Source: a virus
DNA: 64,000 nucleotides
Direction: 5' to 3' (one strand)
Virus record (IMG/VR): IMGVR_UViG_3300046002_004029
Span: 1 to 64,000 of that record
The notes under the pieces were generated by a model. The model had not been told where the DNA came from. It made no database searches and worked only from the letters and a program-made list of their open reading frames with translations. Both the position numbers and the translations under genes were made by a program. Below, one piece after another: positions 15,406 to 21,226 of the stretch (position 1 is the first letter of the stretch; each line of letters starts with the position of its first letter).

Positions 15406-15600
15406 ATGGCAAAGTTAACTGGATTTGAAAGTTATTTAGTTATTCAGGGATTGAATGATTTAAGAGACAAAATGGTATTAGATATTATTGAAATAGAACG
15501 CAACGGAAAAAATCCGTTGATGACTAAAGAGTATGTAAAAATTACTATAGAGGAAGTTATGGAAAAGATTTTGCTATACACTTATAAAACTAAACGATAG
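15406..15600 (+). CDS. Small helical hypothetical protein (64 aa)
   Basis: A 64-residue protein starting MAKLTGFESYLVIQGLND, mostly helical, ending LLYTYKTKR over a TGCTATACAC copy. The next two genes also have helical starts with similar polar and hydrophobic spacing, and the gene at 15902 has a related NxFExxVIxxxLxxLR pattern, hinting at diverged paralogues. Confidence 0.55.
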   Translation: MAKLTGFESYLVIQGLNDLRDKMVLDIIEIERNGKNPLMTKEYVKITIEEVMEKILLYTYKTKR

Positions 15601-15605
15601 AAATT

Positions 15606-15905
15606 ATGGCTGAAACAACAGGACAATTAGATAAATTACTAAGTGATAAAATAGACGAAAAGATTAGAGTGTTTGGGCAGTATTTAACGGAACAAATTTC
15701 TCAATTTTTAAAAGACAATGAAGACTACTCTGGAGATCATTTATATATGGTTAATGGTGGAACTGTTAATGAACCTAATTTTTCCTATGAATCTTTGGCT
15801 ATATTTAAAAGAAATATGATAAAAGGCATTTCTAAACAAGTAAAGGATAAAATGATCCTTAAGGAAACTAAAGCATTGTTAAAAAAACTAGAATTACTAT
15901 CATGA
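15606..15905 (+). CDS. Hypothetical early protein (99 aa)
   Basis: A 99-residue helical, lysine-rich protein: MAETTGQLDKLLSDKIDEKI, FGQYLTEQISQFLKDNED and a C-terminal KQVKDKMILKETKALLKKLELL helix with heptad-like leucines. It overlaps the next gene by 4 nt. No family recognised. Confidence 0.6.
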   Translation: MAETTGQLDKLLSDKIDEKIRVFGQYLTEQISQFLKDNEDYSGDHLYMVNGGTVNEPNFSYESLAIFKRNMIKGISKQVKDKMILKETKALLKKLELLS

Positions 15906-16093
15906 GAACACTGAATACTTTTGAAGTTAACGTCATTGAAGCGGCGTTAACTCACCTTAGAGAAATGCACGATGACCTTAAAAAAGGAACTGAAGATTTT
16001 GTAGATATAGAATTTAGTAATGATGTAGTTATAACTTGCGAGGAACTTTTAAGAATGTTTAAAAACGAAGGTATATTCACTTATGAAAACTAA
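15902..16093 (+). CDS. Small helical hypothetical protein (63 aa)
   Basis: A 63-residue acidic helical protein starting MRTLNTFEVNVIEAALTHLREMHDDL. The pattern of its first 30 residues resembles the protein at 15406 (FESYLVIQGLNDLRDKM), so the two may be paralogues. ATGA-type overlap upstream and an 11-nt overlap downstream. Function unknown. Confidence 0.55.
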   Translation: MRTLNTFEVNVIEAALTHLREMHDDLKKGTEDFVDIEFSNDVVITCEELLRMFKNEGIFTYEN

Positions 16094-16301
16094 ATATATT
16101 GCAATGAGAAACGGTAAAGTCCTTGATTGGTCAGTGCTATACACATATGCCGTGGATAAAGGATTAACTGTGCCACCTGAACTATTTATGGCAGGAGCAC
16201 AAGGATTAGATATTAACGAACTGCTAGATCAATTAGATAAAGAATTTGAATTAACAACCTTATGGGGTAAAGACGGATCATTCATAAAAGTAGTAGAATA
16301 A
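16083..16301 (+). CDS. Small hypothetical protein (72 aa)
   Basis: A 72-residue protein starting MKTKYIAMRNGKVLDWSV, with a TGCTATACAC copy read as Val-Leu-Tyr-Thr and a C-terminal LDQLDKEFELTTLWGKDG. Overlaps both neighbours (11 nt upstream, 1 nt downstream), which fits a translationally coupled operon. Not recognised. Confidence 0.55.
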   Translation: MKTKYIAMRNGKVLDWSVLYTYAVDKGLTVPPELFMAGAQGLDINELLDQLDKEFELTTLWGKDGSFIKVVE

Positions 16302-16627
16302 TGGAAAAGAAATATAAACGTAATAAAAACGGGGAAGTAGAGGTTGGGGTACTAATATCCGCTGGATTTGGCGCTGGATGGAGTACTTGGGGAATGCCCG
16401 AAGAAGCCTTATTTGACCCAATTATAATAGATTTTGTTGAAAATGACAAACTTTTTACATCCGAATTTGATGAGTATATAGAAAATACTTATAACGACTG
16501 TTATAGCGGTGGAAGTGGTGGTTTATATGTTTGTTGGATACCCGAAGGCAAGGAATTTAGAATAGATGAATATGACGGAGCTGAAAGTTTAGTATTAAAA
16601 AATGACCAATCTTGGATAATAGCGTAG
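16301..16627 (+). CDS. Hypothetical early protein (108 aa)
   Basis: A 108-residue acidic, aromatic- and glycine-rich protein with GVLISAGFGAGWSTWG near residues 17-32 and YSGGSGGLYVCWIPEGKEF near 69-87. The GAGWSTWG and GGSGGLYVCWIPEG motifs look like a conserved fold that I know from other phages but cannot name. Its stop precedes promoter P8 by 1 nt. Confidence 0.65.
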   Translation: MEKKYKRNKNGEVEVGVLISAGFGAGWSTWGMPEEALFDPIIIDFVENDKLFTSEFDEYIENTYNDCYSGGSGGLYVCWIPEGKEFRIDEYDGAESLVLKNDQSWIIA

Positions 16628-16661
16628 TTACAATCTGGACACGAATAACAATTGATAATAT
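16628..16661 (+). promoter_or_regulatory. Early promoter element P8
   Basis: TTACAATCTGGACACG, 9 nt, TGATAATAT. It starts immediately after a stop codon. The next gene starts 27 nt downstream. Confidence 0.8.
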
Positions 16662-16688
16662 AAATGTAACAAATTAAAAATAAACAAA

Positions 16689-16910
16689 ATGAAAGAGAAT
16701 TTAACAGCATTAATGAGTATATTAGATGAATTAAGTATTGACCCAGATTCATTCTATGTAATTAGCATTAGACAAGGATATGTTTCTTTGCAAGGTGAGT
16801 TTAACTCCACTATATCCAGCTATTTAATAAAAAAAGGTTTTATAGCAAGCTTTAGTATGTCGGGTTATCCTCAGTATATTTTAGGCGTAATTGAAGTAAC
16901 CTTAACATAA
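16689..16910 (+). CDS. Small hypothetical protein (73 aa)
   Basis: A 73-residue protein starting MKENLTALMSILDELSID, alpha then beta (FYVISIRQGYVSLQGEF) with a hydrophobic end (YILGVIEVTLT). First gene behind P8. No motif recognised. Confidence 0.6.
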   Translation: MKENLTALMSILDELSIDPDSFYVISIRQGYVSLQGEFNSTISSYLIKKGFIASFSMSGYPQYILGVIEVTLT

Positions 16911-16915
16911 CAATT

Positions 16916-17083
16916 ATGACAAATGAACAGTTAGCTTTTCAAAATGCAATAGCTTTTGAACAGTGGATGAGGAATACAGTAAAGACAATACATTATGCAA
17001 ATAATGAAAAAATGTCTGAGGCTTATAATAGAGTTATGAAAAATTATTTAGAATTGAAATTATATGAGAATGTTAAACGATAA
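16916..17083 (+). CDS. Small helical hypothetical protein (55 aa)
   Basis: A 55-residue helical protein starting MTNEQLAFQNAIAFEQWM and ending YLELKLYENVKR. It is 5 nt after the previous stop and overlaps the next gene by 20 nt. It fits the operon spacing and codon use of its neighbours. Function unknown. Confidence 0.5.
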   Translation: MTNEQLAFQNAIAFEQWMRNTVKTIHYANNEKMSEAYNRVMKNYLELKLYENVKR

Positions 17084-17297
17084 AGAGGAAGAATTAACAA
17101 GATTAGCAGTACTTGAGGGTATGACTGATATGATGGATCATTTAGCTATAGACTTTAAAGTAAATTGGAGAAGTATAACTGTTCATCAAAGAAAACGGTT
17201 TGGTGATATTGAGGAGTTGCTATACACACTTTGCGTAGAGATGGTTGAAGATCACGGAGTCTTACAGTCTAAATACGATCCAGAAACGATAATATAA
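17064..17297 (+). CDS. Small hypothetical protein (77 aa)
   Basis: A 77-residue helical acidic protein (MLNDKEEELTRLAVLEGMTD, then VNWRSITVHQRKRFGD). It contains a TGCTATACAC copy read as Leu-Leu-Tyr-Thr, and its last eleven codons are promoter P9 itself. The true start could be 17064 or 17070. Not recognised. Confidence 0.5.
   Translation: MRMLNDKEEELTRLAVLEGMTDMMDHLAIDFKVNWRSITVHQRKRFGDIEELLYTLCVEMVEDHGVLQSKYDPETII
17262..17295 (+). promoter_or_regulatory. Early promoter element P9
   Basis: TTACAGTCTAAATACG, 9 nt, CGATAATAT, entirely inside the 3' end of the preceding gene. The next start is 22 nt downstream. Confidence 0.75.
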
Positions 17298-17317
17298 ATG
17301 AACTTAAAACAAATATA

Positions 17318-17749
17318 ATGGAAAAAATTAATAAATTATTTGAAGCGGAAGTAATACAAATTACGGAGTCATATCCTAGTATTTACTCTAAGGGTGATGT
17401 GGTATCCCTATTAGTTACTTTAAGGCATCGTGCCCTACTAGTAATAAATGAGGAACTTAATGGACTGGTAGATGTGGCATTAGCAGAACGAGGATTAGGG
17501 TTTATTACAATAGACCATATGGAAGAGTTTATGTCTTCAGTTAGCGAAAGTTTAGAAAAATCAATATCACACGGCGAAATAGAATTAGTTGATAATAATA
17601 ACATTGAATTATCAATGAGTTATGATAATCACGTAACTGTAGAATGTGTTGAAATAGATACAGATACTTTATGCAGAGAATTGGAAGATATAATGAGAAA
17701 TGAATATGGAGAATTATTAAATTCTTTAAAAATAAAAGAAGATGAGTAA
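17318..17749 (+). CDS. Hypothetical early protein (143 aa)
   Basis: A 143-residue acidic protein, mostly helical: MEKINKLFEAEVIQITESYP, VVSLLVTLRHRALLVINEELNG, then SVSESLEKSISHGEIEL and a Glu-rich end. No enzymatic motif. Behind P9 and overlapping the next gene by 8 nt. Confidence 0.6.
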   Translation: MEKINKLFEAEVIQITESYPSIYSKGDVVSLLVTLRHRALLVINEELNGLVDVALAERGLGFITIDHMEEFMSSVSESLEKSISHGEIELVDNNNIELSMSYDNHVTVECVEIDTDTLCRELEDIMRNEYGELLNSLKIKEDE

Positions 17750-18005
17750 AGAGCGTGAAAAATTGGAAGTACCTAAATGGTTCACCGGTCAAGTATATGA
17801 AAGCGGTGATACAGTAAGAAATCCATTCAGTGGCGATAGTTATTATCTATCTGGGCCTGAGCTGAGTATGTATGACTTCATTATGGGGTGTAATTATATA
17901 TTAGAAAGGGGACAAGGTCACGATAAAATGTTAGCAGAATTTCATAAAGGTCTTACTTGGTTTAGAAGAGCAAACCCAGAAGCATATATGGTTTTATTAG
18001 ATTAA
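17742..18005 (+). CDS. Hypothetical early protein (87 aa)
   Basis: An 87-residue protein starting MSKEREKLEVPKWFTGQVYE. It has GDTVRNPFSGDSYYLSGPELSMYDF followed by MGCNYILERG and WFRRANPEAYMVLLD. I have seen phage proteins with the YELSPLELSMYDFIMG-type core, function unknown. Its 5' end overlaps the previous gene by 8 nt. Confidence 0.65.
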   Translation: MSKEREKLEVPKWFTGQVYESGDTVRNPFSGDSYYLSGPELSMYDFIMGCNYILERGQGHDKMLAEFHKGLTWFRRANPEAYMVLLD

Positions 18006-18021
18006 TGTAAAAATATAAATT

Positions 18022-18459
18022 ATGGACGCAACAGAATTAGTGAATATATTGTTTGAAAATGGCGGATTTACATATAATTGTAAAACTAAAGAACTTAATC
18101 CAAATGAAGGATACTTTGTGTCAATGGTCGGTGAGGGTCAGGTTTATAATGTTAATGGCTTCCATCATTTTGATATACTCGAATACTATGCTATACACAG
18201 TGAATTATTATCTAGAGGTGATACATTTCTAGGTGGGTGGATATATCAAGACGAAGTATATTTAGATGTGAACGTATCGACATTATCAATTGAAAAAGCT
18301 ATCTATAGAGGTATGATTAATGACCAAAAAGTGATCTACGATGCTTATAACAAAACAGAGATTAAACTACCTAATCGTCAAAAATCAGGTACTGAAACTC
18401 AACAAAAAGCATATAATACAATGAAAGCAGAACAATTAGCAAATGAATTAATAAGTTAA
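18022..18459 (+). CDS. Hypothetical early protein (145 aa)
   Basis: A 145-residue protein starting MDATELVNILFENGGFTYN, with GEGQVYNVNGFHHFDILEYY and GDTFLGGWIYQDEVYLDVNVS. The layout resembles small phage proteins paired with a LELTRLFPSEEA-type end (here KAYNTMKAEQLANELIS). It carries a TGCTATACAC copy (Ala-Ile-His). It ends 4 nt before the tmRNA 5' end, so the two are probably co-transcribed. Confidence 0.6.
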   Translation: MDATELVNILFENGGFTYNCKTKELNPNEGYFVSMVGEGQVYNVNGFHHFDILEYYAIHSELLSRGDTFLGGWIYQDEVYLDVNVSTLSIEKAIYRGMINDQKVIYDAYNKTEIKLPNRQKSGTETQQKAYNTMKAEQLANELIS

Positions 18460-18463
18460 ATAA

Positions 18464-18816
18464 GGGGGCGAATGGCTTTGACAGGTTATGCAAACTAATA
18501 CAATCAGCCAGAGAGATAACTGTAAACTAAGGTGAATTTAATAAATGACAACACAGTAAAATTGTTAGACATCAATCAGATTGAGGCTAATATGAATATG
18601 GTTTTTGCATTGATTAACTCTAATGTTGAAGAGCTAGAAATAGCTGCGTAGTAGACATTAACAAGATTTCTTGGTTAGATTAAATCAAGTGGTGGTTTTG
18701 TCTACACTAGTAGACCCCAGTTGTATGATACTCCAACTTTAAAACCGTATCGACAAGCTGTATAAATTGTATTAACTAAAGTAATCTGGACCTGGGTTCG
18801 AAACCCAGCGCCTCCA
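18464..18816 (+). ncRNA. ssrA: Phage tmRNA (SsrA RNA)
   Basis: A 353-nt RNA. The 5' end GGGGGCG is complementary to CGCCTCC at 18809-18815 (one G-U), followed by discriminator A and no encoded CCA. After the acceptor comes GGCTTTGACAGG, the conserved tmRNA 5' motif. Near the 3' end are TGGAC and a perfect T arm CTGGG-TTCGAAA-CCCAG. The open frame ends VEELEIAA with two TAG stops (18649-18654). If GCT at 18586 is the resume codon the tag has 21 residues, but the resume site is not fixed by the sequence. It rescues stalled ribosomes and tags nascent chains for proteolysis. No smpB was seen in the window. Confidence 0.93.
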
Positions 18817-18949
18817 CAACTGTTATTTGATCTTAGTGCTAGGAAAATAACAAGCGATTGGACGGAACTAAGCGTCTCGAATTGCCCTGTAACAACTCAG
18901 TGTTACCAGATAAGATAGGTTTGAATCCAAGTATGTGAAGTCTTATCAA
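18817..18949 (+). ncRNA. Structured RNA of four consecutive hairpins
   Basis: No gene. Four hairpins follow each other: GTTATTT/AAATAAC (18823-18851), CGATT-GGACG/CGTCT-CG-AATTG (about 18854-18883), CTGTAAC/GTTACCAG with a bulge (about 18887-18909), and GATAAGA/TCTTATC (18910-18946) enclosing a GTTTGAATCC word. It lies between the tmRNA and the first tRNA-like element and is probably transcribed with them. It may be a processing region or a separate RNA. No known family was assigned. Confidence 0.5.
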
Positions 18950-18951
18950 AT

Positions 18952-19076
18952 GGTCAAGTGGTGGAATTGGTAGACACTAAACAACTGTATTGAGGTTAAG
19001 CGATCCTCACTTTAATAAAAAAATTGATCAACGCAGAAGTGCGGATGCGGTACAGGTTCGAATCCTGTCTTGACCA
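18952..19076 (+). ncRNA. Oversized tRNA-like element A (125 nt)
   Basis: The acceptor stem GGTCAAG/CTTGACC (18952-18958 with 19069-19075), discriminator A, a class II Leu-like D region (TGGTGGAATTGGTAGACAC) and a perfect T arm ACAGG-TTCGAAT-CCTGT (19052-19068) are clear. The RNA is 30-40 nt longer than a tRNA-Leu. No standard 7-nt anticodon loop can be placed. Candidate stems are CTAAAC/GTTAAG, with one mismatch and a 12-nt loop, or TGAGG/CCTCA with a 9-nt loop. A CGCA-GAAG-TGCG variable-arm-like hairpin is present. It could be an intron-bearing tRNA, a decayed tRNA, or a tRNA-mimic RNA. Confidence 0.65.
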
Positions 19077-19153
19077 CGATGTCGGATAGCGACCGAATGA
19101 ACTTAGTGGTAACAACGGAATAACCTAAGAGAGATTGACAAAAACTCCGTACA
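19077..19153 (+). other. Spacer between tRNA-like elements A and B
   Basis: Contains a hairpin CTTAG/CTAAG (about 19100-19131) and the word AACTTAGTGG, which recurs before element C. GATTGA also occurs here and again 20 nt later as the acceptor strand of B. Confidence 0.4.
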
Positions 19154-19246
19154 GATTGAGCGGTAGAATGGCTAACTATCTATACCGATTCGGTTAGAGG
19201 CAAAAGAAAATAAGCCCTATTGCAGGTTCGAGTCCTGTCTCAATCA
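19154..19246 (+). ncRNA. tRNA-like element B (93 nt)
   Basis: The acceptor GATTGAG/CTCAATC (19154-19160 with 19239-19245), discriminator A and T arm GCAGG-TTCGAGT-CCTGT (19222-19238) are well formed. The D region is too short (GGTAGAATGGCT). The anticodon-arm position shows CTAAC/GTTAG enclosing 16 nt, in which ACCG-ATT-CGGT is self-complementary. A GGC/GCC variable-arm-like stem follows. No anticodon can be assigned with confidence. The 3' flank CTAATAAT matches that of element C. Confidence 0.6.
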
Positions 19247-19310
19247 CTAATAATTAAATTAAATACTATGACTAATGTAAACTTAGTGGAAACACTATAA
19301 ACATAACAAT

Positions 19311-19487
19311 AACTAAGTGGCGGAATAGTTTAGCTTGTACCGCAAACGCAAGTGCTTAACGGATAAGCTTAAATAGTACAGACGCAAAAAGATAAGGATA
19401 GAGTCATCGCGGGTGTGGAATGGAAAAAGCCCGTTCGAGTCCTTACTTGGAAATCCACAAATGTAGGTTCGAGCCCTACCTTAGTTA
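19311..19487 (+). ncRNA. Oversized tRNA-like element C (177 nt)
   Basis: The acceptor AACTAAG/CTTAGTT (19311-19317 with 19480-19486), discriminator A, a Leu-like GTGGCGGAATAG D region and T arm GTAGG-TTCGAGC-CCTAC (19463-19479) are clear. About 90 extra nt are distributed in nested stems: TTTAGCTT/AAGCTTAAA in the D-loop position, CGGG/CCCG, and TGTGGA/TCCACA in the variable position, the last enclosing a second GTTCGAGTCC word. An upstream ACTTAGT (about 19290) could compete with the acceptor strand ACTAAGT. Identity unknown. Confidence 0.55.
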
Positions 19488-19615
19488 CTAATAATAAACG
19501 CTATAGTAAAAGTTTTTGCTATACACAACCGCTTGCTAATCAATTAATAATAAAATAAATGTTTACAGTTAATGTAAGTTTCAGCGTAAACACGTAATAA
19601 TATAAATATAACCAA
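19488..19615 (+). other. Intergenic leader with one TGCTATACAC copy
   Basis: AT-rich, no gene. It holds the 10-mer at 19517 and a weak promoter-like stretch (about 19579-19607, TTTCAGCGTAAACACG then TAATAATAT) that lacks the fixed 9-nt spacer of the other promoters. Confidence 0.4.
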
Positions 19616-20047
19616 ATGGAAATAGATATGAATATAACGAGTTGGTCAAACAAAGACCTTGAAGCATTATGTATACCTGAAAACCACAAAATTGTTTTTG
19701 ATGGATTTGAGTATTGGTGGATGCATAAAATACATGGGAACAAATGGGAACTACATTGCATTGAAGGATTTAATGATTGGAAGAAACCTTATAGTTGGCT
19801 TAAAGAATGGCTTTACAAATGGAGTCAAGAATTAAGTTTAAGAAAAATAGAGTCTTCCTCTATGTATCTTAATAAAATGAAAGAGTCTTTAGAGTCTACA
19901 AAACAAGTATTAATTATTAGTAATAATAAAAAGTTAAAGACTAAAGATAAAATTAAAATGATACAGGAACTTTTGCCTGAAGAATCGGTAACTTTTATAG
20001 CTAATGTACTTAATATAAGTAGACAAGCAATACATAGACACTTATAA
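19616..20047 (+). CDS. HTH-containing protein next to HNH nuclease (143 aa)
   Basis: A 143-residue protein: a Trp-rich first half (HKIVFDGFEYWWMHKIHGNK, WLKEWLYKWSQELS), a basic linker, and a C-terminal helix-turn-helix (TFIANVLNISRQAIHRHL, about 126-143). The next gene, 1 nt downstream, is an HNH endonuclease, so the pair may be a mobile nuclease with its DNA-binding partner, inserted between two structured-RNA blocks. Start could also be residue 5. Function is inferred. Confidence 0.6.
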   Translation: MEIDMNITSWSNKDLEALCIPENHKIVFDGFEYWWMHKIHGNKWELHCIEGFNDWKKPYSWLKEWLYKWSQELSLRKIESSSMYLNKMKESLESTKQVLIISNNKKLKTKDKIKMIQELLPEESVTFIANVLNISRQAIHRHL

Positions 20048-20048
20048 T

Positions 20049-20492
20049 ATGAAAGCTTTAACAAAAGAACAAAAAGTAAAAAAAGCAATAAAAGATAAGG
20101 AATGGGTTGCTAATAATAAAGCAAAAGTAAATGAATATAAAAGAATATACAAAGCAAATAGAATAAAAACAGATCCAAATTTTAAATTATTAAATTTACT
20201 TAGATCAAGATTATATCATAGTTTTAAAGCATCACAATGGATGAAATCAGATAAAAGAGAAGCTTTATTAGGTGCAAATATTATTACAGTAAAAGCGCAT
20301 ATTGAATCTTTATTTACTGAGGGTATGAATTGGGATAATATGGGTGAATGGCATATAGATCATATACTACCCATTGGCAAATGTGAATCTTTAGAAGAAA
20401 TGGTAAATAGATGTAACTATAAAAATCTACAACCTTTATGGGCAATAGATAATCTTAAAAAGTCTTGCAGTTTAAACACGAATATAAAATGA
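20049..20492 (+). CDS. HNH homing-type endonuclease (147 aa)
   Basis: A 147-residue basic protein. The N-terminal 55 residues are Lys-rich and helical (DNA contact). The C-terminal HNH motif is WHIDHILPIGK (about 103-113) with NYKNLQPLWAIDNLKKS (about 126-142), matching the H...N...N zinc/metal-binding nuclease core of phage HNH enzymes. It probably makes a site-specific cut and acts as a mobile gene. It is located between tRNA-like RNA blocks, a classic site for such insertions. Its 3' end overlaps promoter P10. Confidence 0.85.
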   Translation: MKALTKEQKVKKAIKDKEWVANNKAKVNEYKRIYKANRIKTDPNFKLLNLLRSRLYHSFKASQWMKSDKREALLGANIITVKAHIESLFTEGMNWDNMGEWHIDHILPIGKCESLEEMVNRCNYKNLQPLWAIDNLKKSCSLNTNIK

Positions 20493-20498
20493 TAATAT
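20465..20498 (+). promoter_or_regulatory. Early promoter element P10
   Basis: TTGCAGTTTAAACACG, 9 nt, TGATAATAT. It overlaps the end of the HNH gene. The KTSC-domain gene starts 21 nt downstream. Confidence 0.7.
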
Positions 20499-20519
20499 TA
20501 ATATATAAAAACAAATAAT

Positions 20520-20744
20520 ATGAATGTAAATTTAATTGAAAAACTAGAAGTAAACAGTAGCGCTATCTTTGAAGTTGCTTACTATCCTAATGTTGAAAGA
20601 TTATTTATAACTTTCAAAAATGGTAGAGAATATGAATACTTAAATGTACCTATTCATATTATGTGTGGCTTACGTGAAGCATCGTCTAAAGGTAAATTTC
20701 TTAACAAGTATGTTTTAGCACAATACAGGTTTAAGAAAGTATAG
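20520..20744 (+). CDS. KTSC-domain protein (74 aa)
   Basis: A 74-residue single-domain protein of the KTSC type: VNSSAIFEVAYYPNVERLFITF (about 11-32), the GREYEYLNVP strand and a KFLNKYV end that corresponds to the family GKxxNxxI motif. KTSC domains are small beta proteins common in phages and bacteria, often fused to nucleases or RNA-modifying enzymes, with no settled function. It has its own promoter. A TGCTATACAC copy begins 2 nt after its stop. Confidence 0.85.
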   Translation: MNVNLIEKLEVNSSAIFEVAYYPNVERLFITFKNGREYEYLNVPIHIMCGLREASSKGKFLNKYVLAQYRFKKV

Positions 20745-20756
20745 TTGCTATACACG

Positions 20757-20928
20757 GTCCTTGCTATTACTTGGGTGAAATAGTCGACTCAGGGTGCAGT
20801 GAGTTCGTTAAACAAGAACTGTACAAAATGTGGACACTCGGGGTTACGTGAAAATTAACCAAGCCTTGCTAGCTGGTTGTAACTGAAATATGGGATAAAG
20901 AATTTAACCGGTCCTCGGATTAACAAAA
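20757..20928 (+). ncRNA. Highly structured leader RNA upstream of element D
   Basis: About 170 nt with no gene and many consecutive stems: CTATT/AATAG, ACTCA/TGAGT, AGTTC/GAACT, GTTAC/GTAAC enclosing AACCA-A-GC/GC-TGGTT, and TTAACCG/CGG-A-TTAA. Together with element D it forms a 268-nt structured unit. I looked for group I intron core elements and could not align them convincingly. Possibly a novel RNA or a diverged intron. Confidence 0.5.
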
Positions 20929-20929
20929 G

Positions 20930-21023
20930 AACTAAGTACTGGGCTAAATGTATCCTGTTCATTTAACGGAATGCCGGCATGTTACAACCGACGGGTTTTG
21001 GGGTTCGATTCCCCTTTTAGTTC
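20930..21023 (+). ncRNA. tRNA-like element D (94 nt)
   Basis: The acceptor AACTAAG/TTTAGTT (20930-20936 with 21016-21022, one G-U), discriminator C, and T arm GGGG-TTCGATT-CCCC (21000-21014) are visible. GTAC/GTAT could be a D stem. The middle holds TCC-T-GTT/AAC-GGA around CATTT and the palindrome ATGCCGGCAT. CAT could be read as a Met anticodon, but the stem is irregular. It shares its acceptor strand with element C. It could be a diverged or intron-bearing tRNA. Confidence 0.55.
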
Positions 21024-21037
21024 CTAAATTAAATATC

Positions 21038-21196
21038 ATGAGTAGGACAGTAAAACAACAGTACAGAAAATCTAGAAGATTTGATAAGCAATGCCGAAAT
21101 AATGGCTGTTGTAGTTATTGTAAGGGTAATAGACTACATAGTTCAAATACAAGAATACAAGCAGCGTCTTACAGTCTGAACACGATTGTAAAATGA
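21038..21196 (+). CDS. Small Cys-rich basic protein (52 aa)
   Basis: A 52-residue basic protein with RKSRRFDKQCRNNGCCSYCKGNRLHS. The four closely spaced cysteines suggest a zinc knuckle. I know similar short KxYRKSxxFDxxCRNHGSCxYCxGNR proteins from Bacteroidetes phages, function unknown. A longer frame from 20948 would read through tRNA-like element D and is rejected. Its last codons overlap promoter P11. Confidence 0.65.
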   Translation: MSRTVKQQYRKSRRFDKQCRNNGCCSYCKGNRLHSSNTRIQAASYSLNTIVK

Positions 21197-21202
21197 TAAT
21201 AT
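21169..21202 (+). promoter_or_regulatory. Early promoter element P11
   Basis: TTACAGTCTGAACACG, 9 nt, TGATAATAT, overlapping the 3' end of the Cys-rich gene. The next start is 24 nt downstream. Confidence 0.8.
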
Positions 21203-21226
21203 AAATGTAACAAAAACAATTTAATT

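Noticed and set aside
18910-18946. A further tRNA using the GTTTGAATCC word
   Set aside because: The flanking complementary arms GATAAGA/TCTTATC are only 39 nt apart end to end, too short for a tRNA, and the T stem does not pair.
19579-19607. An additional early promoter before the HTH gene
   Set aside because: The box sequences are partly present, but the 9-nt spacer found in all other copies is missing.
20757-21023. A clear group I intron
   Set aside because: I looked for the P, Q, R and S core elements in order and could not align them. Only a GCTAAATG-like word was suggestive.
20948-21037. Longer start for the Cys-rich 52-aa protein
   Set aside because: It would translate the T arm and acceptor strand of tRNA-like element D.
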